DNA of 13,712 nucleotides, from assembly GCA_964560325.1 (NCBI GenBank), contig CAZLLV010000480.1, forward strand, positions 1 to 13,712, written 5' to 3'. Below the pieces are notes generated by a model. It made no database searches. It saw only the letters and a program-made list of their open reading frames with translations, and was not told where the DNA came from. Numbering within the stretch: the first letter of the stretch is position 1; each line of letters begins with the position of its first letter. This DNA is from CAZLLV01 sp964560325 (GTDB lineage Bacteria > Acidobacteriota > Thermoanaerobaculia > Multivoradales > DATKCC01). The position numbers and the translations under genes are program-made. Below are positions 13,661-13,712 of the stretch, piece by piece.

Positions 13661-13712
13661 CCAACCCCCCCCCCCCCGCCGAACCCAACCCCCGCCACCC
13701 CCGCCCCCCCCC
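13561..13712. other. Low-complexity C/G-rich end, probably unreliable
   Basis: The last ~150 bases are dominated by C runs with few other bases and contain no meaningful frame. Compared with copy A of the repeat, lengths are kept over the part that can be aligned but bases are replaced mostly by C, as expected for poor base calls at a contig end rather than real sequence. Confidence 0.6.

Noticed and set aside
13209..13698. Several Gly/Pro-rich minus-strand frames at the right end
   Set aside because: They are translations of repeat copy B and of poor-quality C/G runs without any recognisable protein feature.

Overview
The window reads as chromosomal DNA from a high-GC, Gram-negative (diderm) bacterium. 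The evidence is a lipobox protein, three periplasmic adaptor proteins, an AsmA-like inner-membrane protein and a regulator of the sigma-54 activator family. The protein flavour and the REP-like repeats would suit Acidobacteriota or a similar deep-branching phylum, but that is an impression only. Almost everything is on the minus strand; hemE is the one clear plus-strand gene. The right end looks like a contig end that broke inside a repeat.

Layout, left to right. Positions 1-262 (-) hold the N-terminus of urocanate hydratase (histidine degradation), cut by the window edge. It lies 24 bases downstream of an FHA-AAA+-Fis regulator (287-2098, -) whose GAFTGA loop and sensor-II arginine are degenerate. 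A short divergent spacer leads to hemE (2258-3298, +). hemE converges on a pair of bacterial PH-domain membrane proteins (3312-4717, -), and the two converging stop codons sit in the arms of one 13-bp hairpin. Upstream of the PH pair is a truncated acyl-CoA dehydrogenase remnant (4721-5024), and upstream of that an AsmA-like protein (5055-6626). An AT-richer spacer separates this block from the next operon.

Positions 6808-11736 (-) form a compact four-gene export operon. It is transcribed as lipoprotein adaptor, TM-anchored adaptor, second TM-anchored adaptor, then MacB/FtsX-type ABC permease, and every junction is a 4-base stop/start overlap (ATGA, GTGA, TTGA). The three adaptors are clearly related to each other. 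No ABC ATPase or TolC-like outer-membrane channel is encoded in the window, so these must come from elsewhere. Upstream is lemA (11896-12525, -).

From 12526 to the end (about 1.2 kb) I see no convincing protein gene. The region holds two REP-like elements in opposite orientation and a pair of large inverted repeats. The repeat pair has two almost identical cores flanking a segment that is constant in length but variable in sequence. A small island with a 36-codon frame and a 9-bp hairpin lies between them. The last ~150 bases decay into C/G homopolymers and look unreliable.

The features most worth following up are the three-adaptor operon with an ATPase-less permease, the divergent regulator, the shared convergent hairpin, and the repeat pair with its variable segment. 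I see no CRISPR array, tRNA, rRNA, insertion sequence or recognisable defence system.
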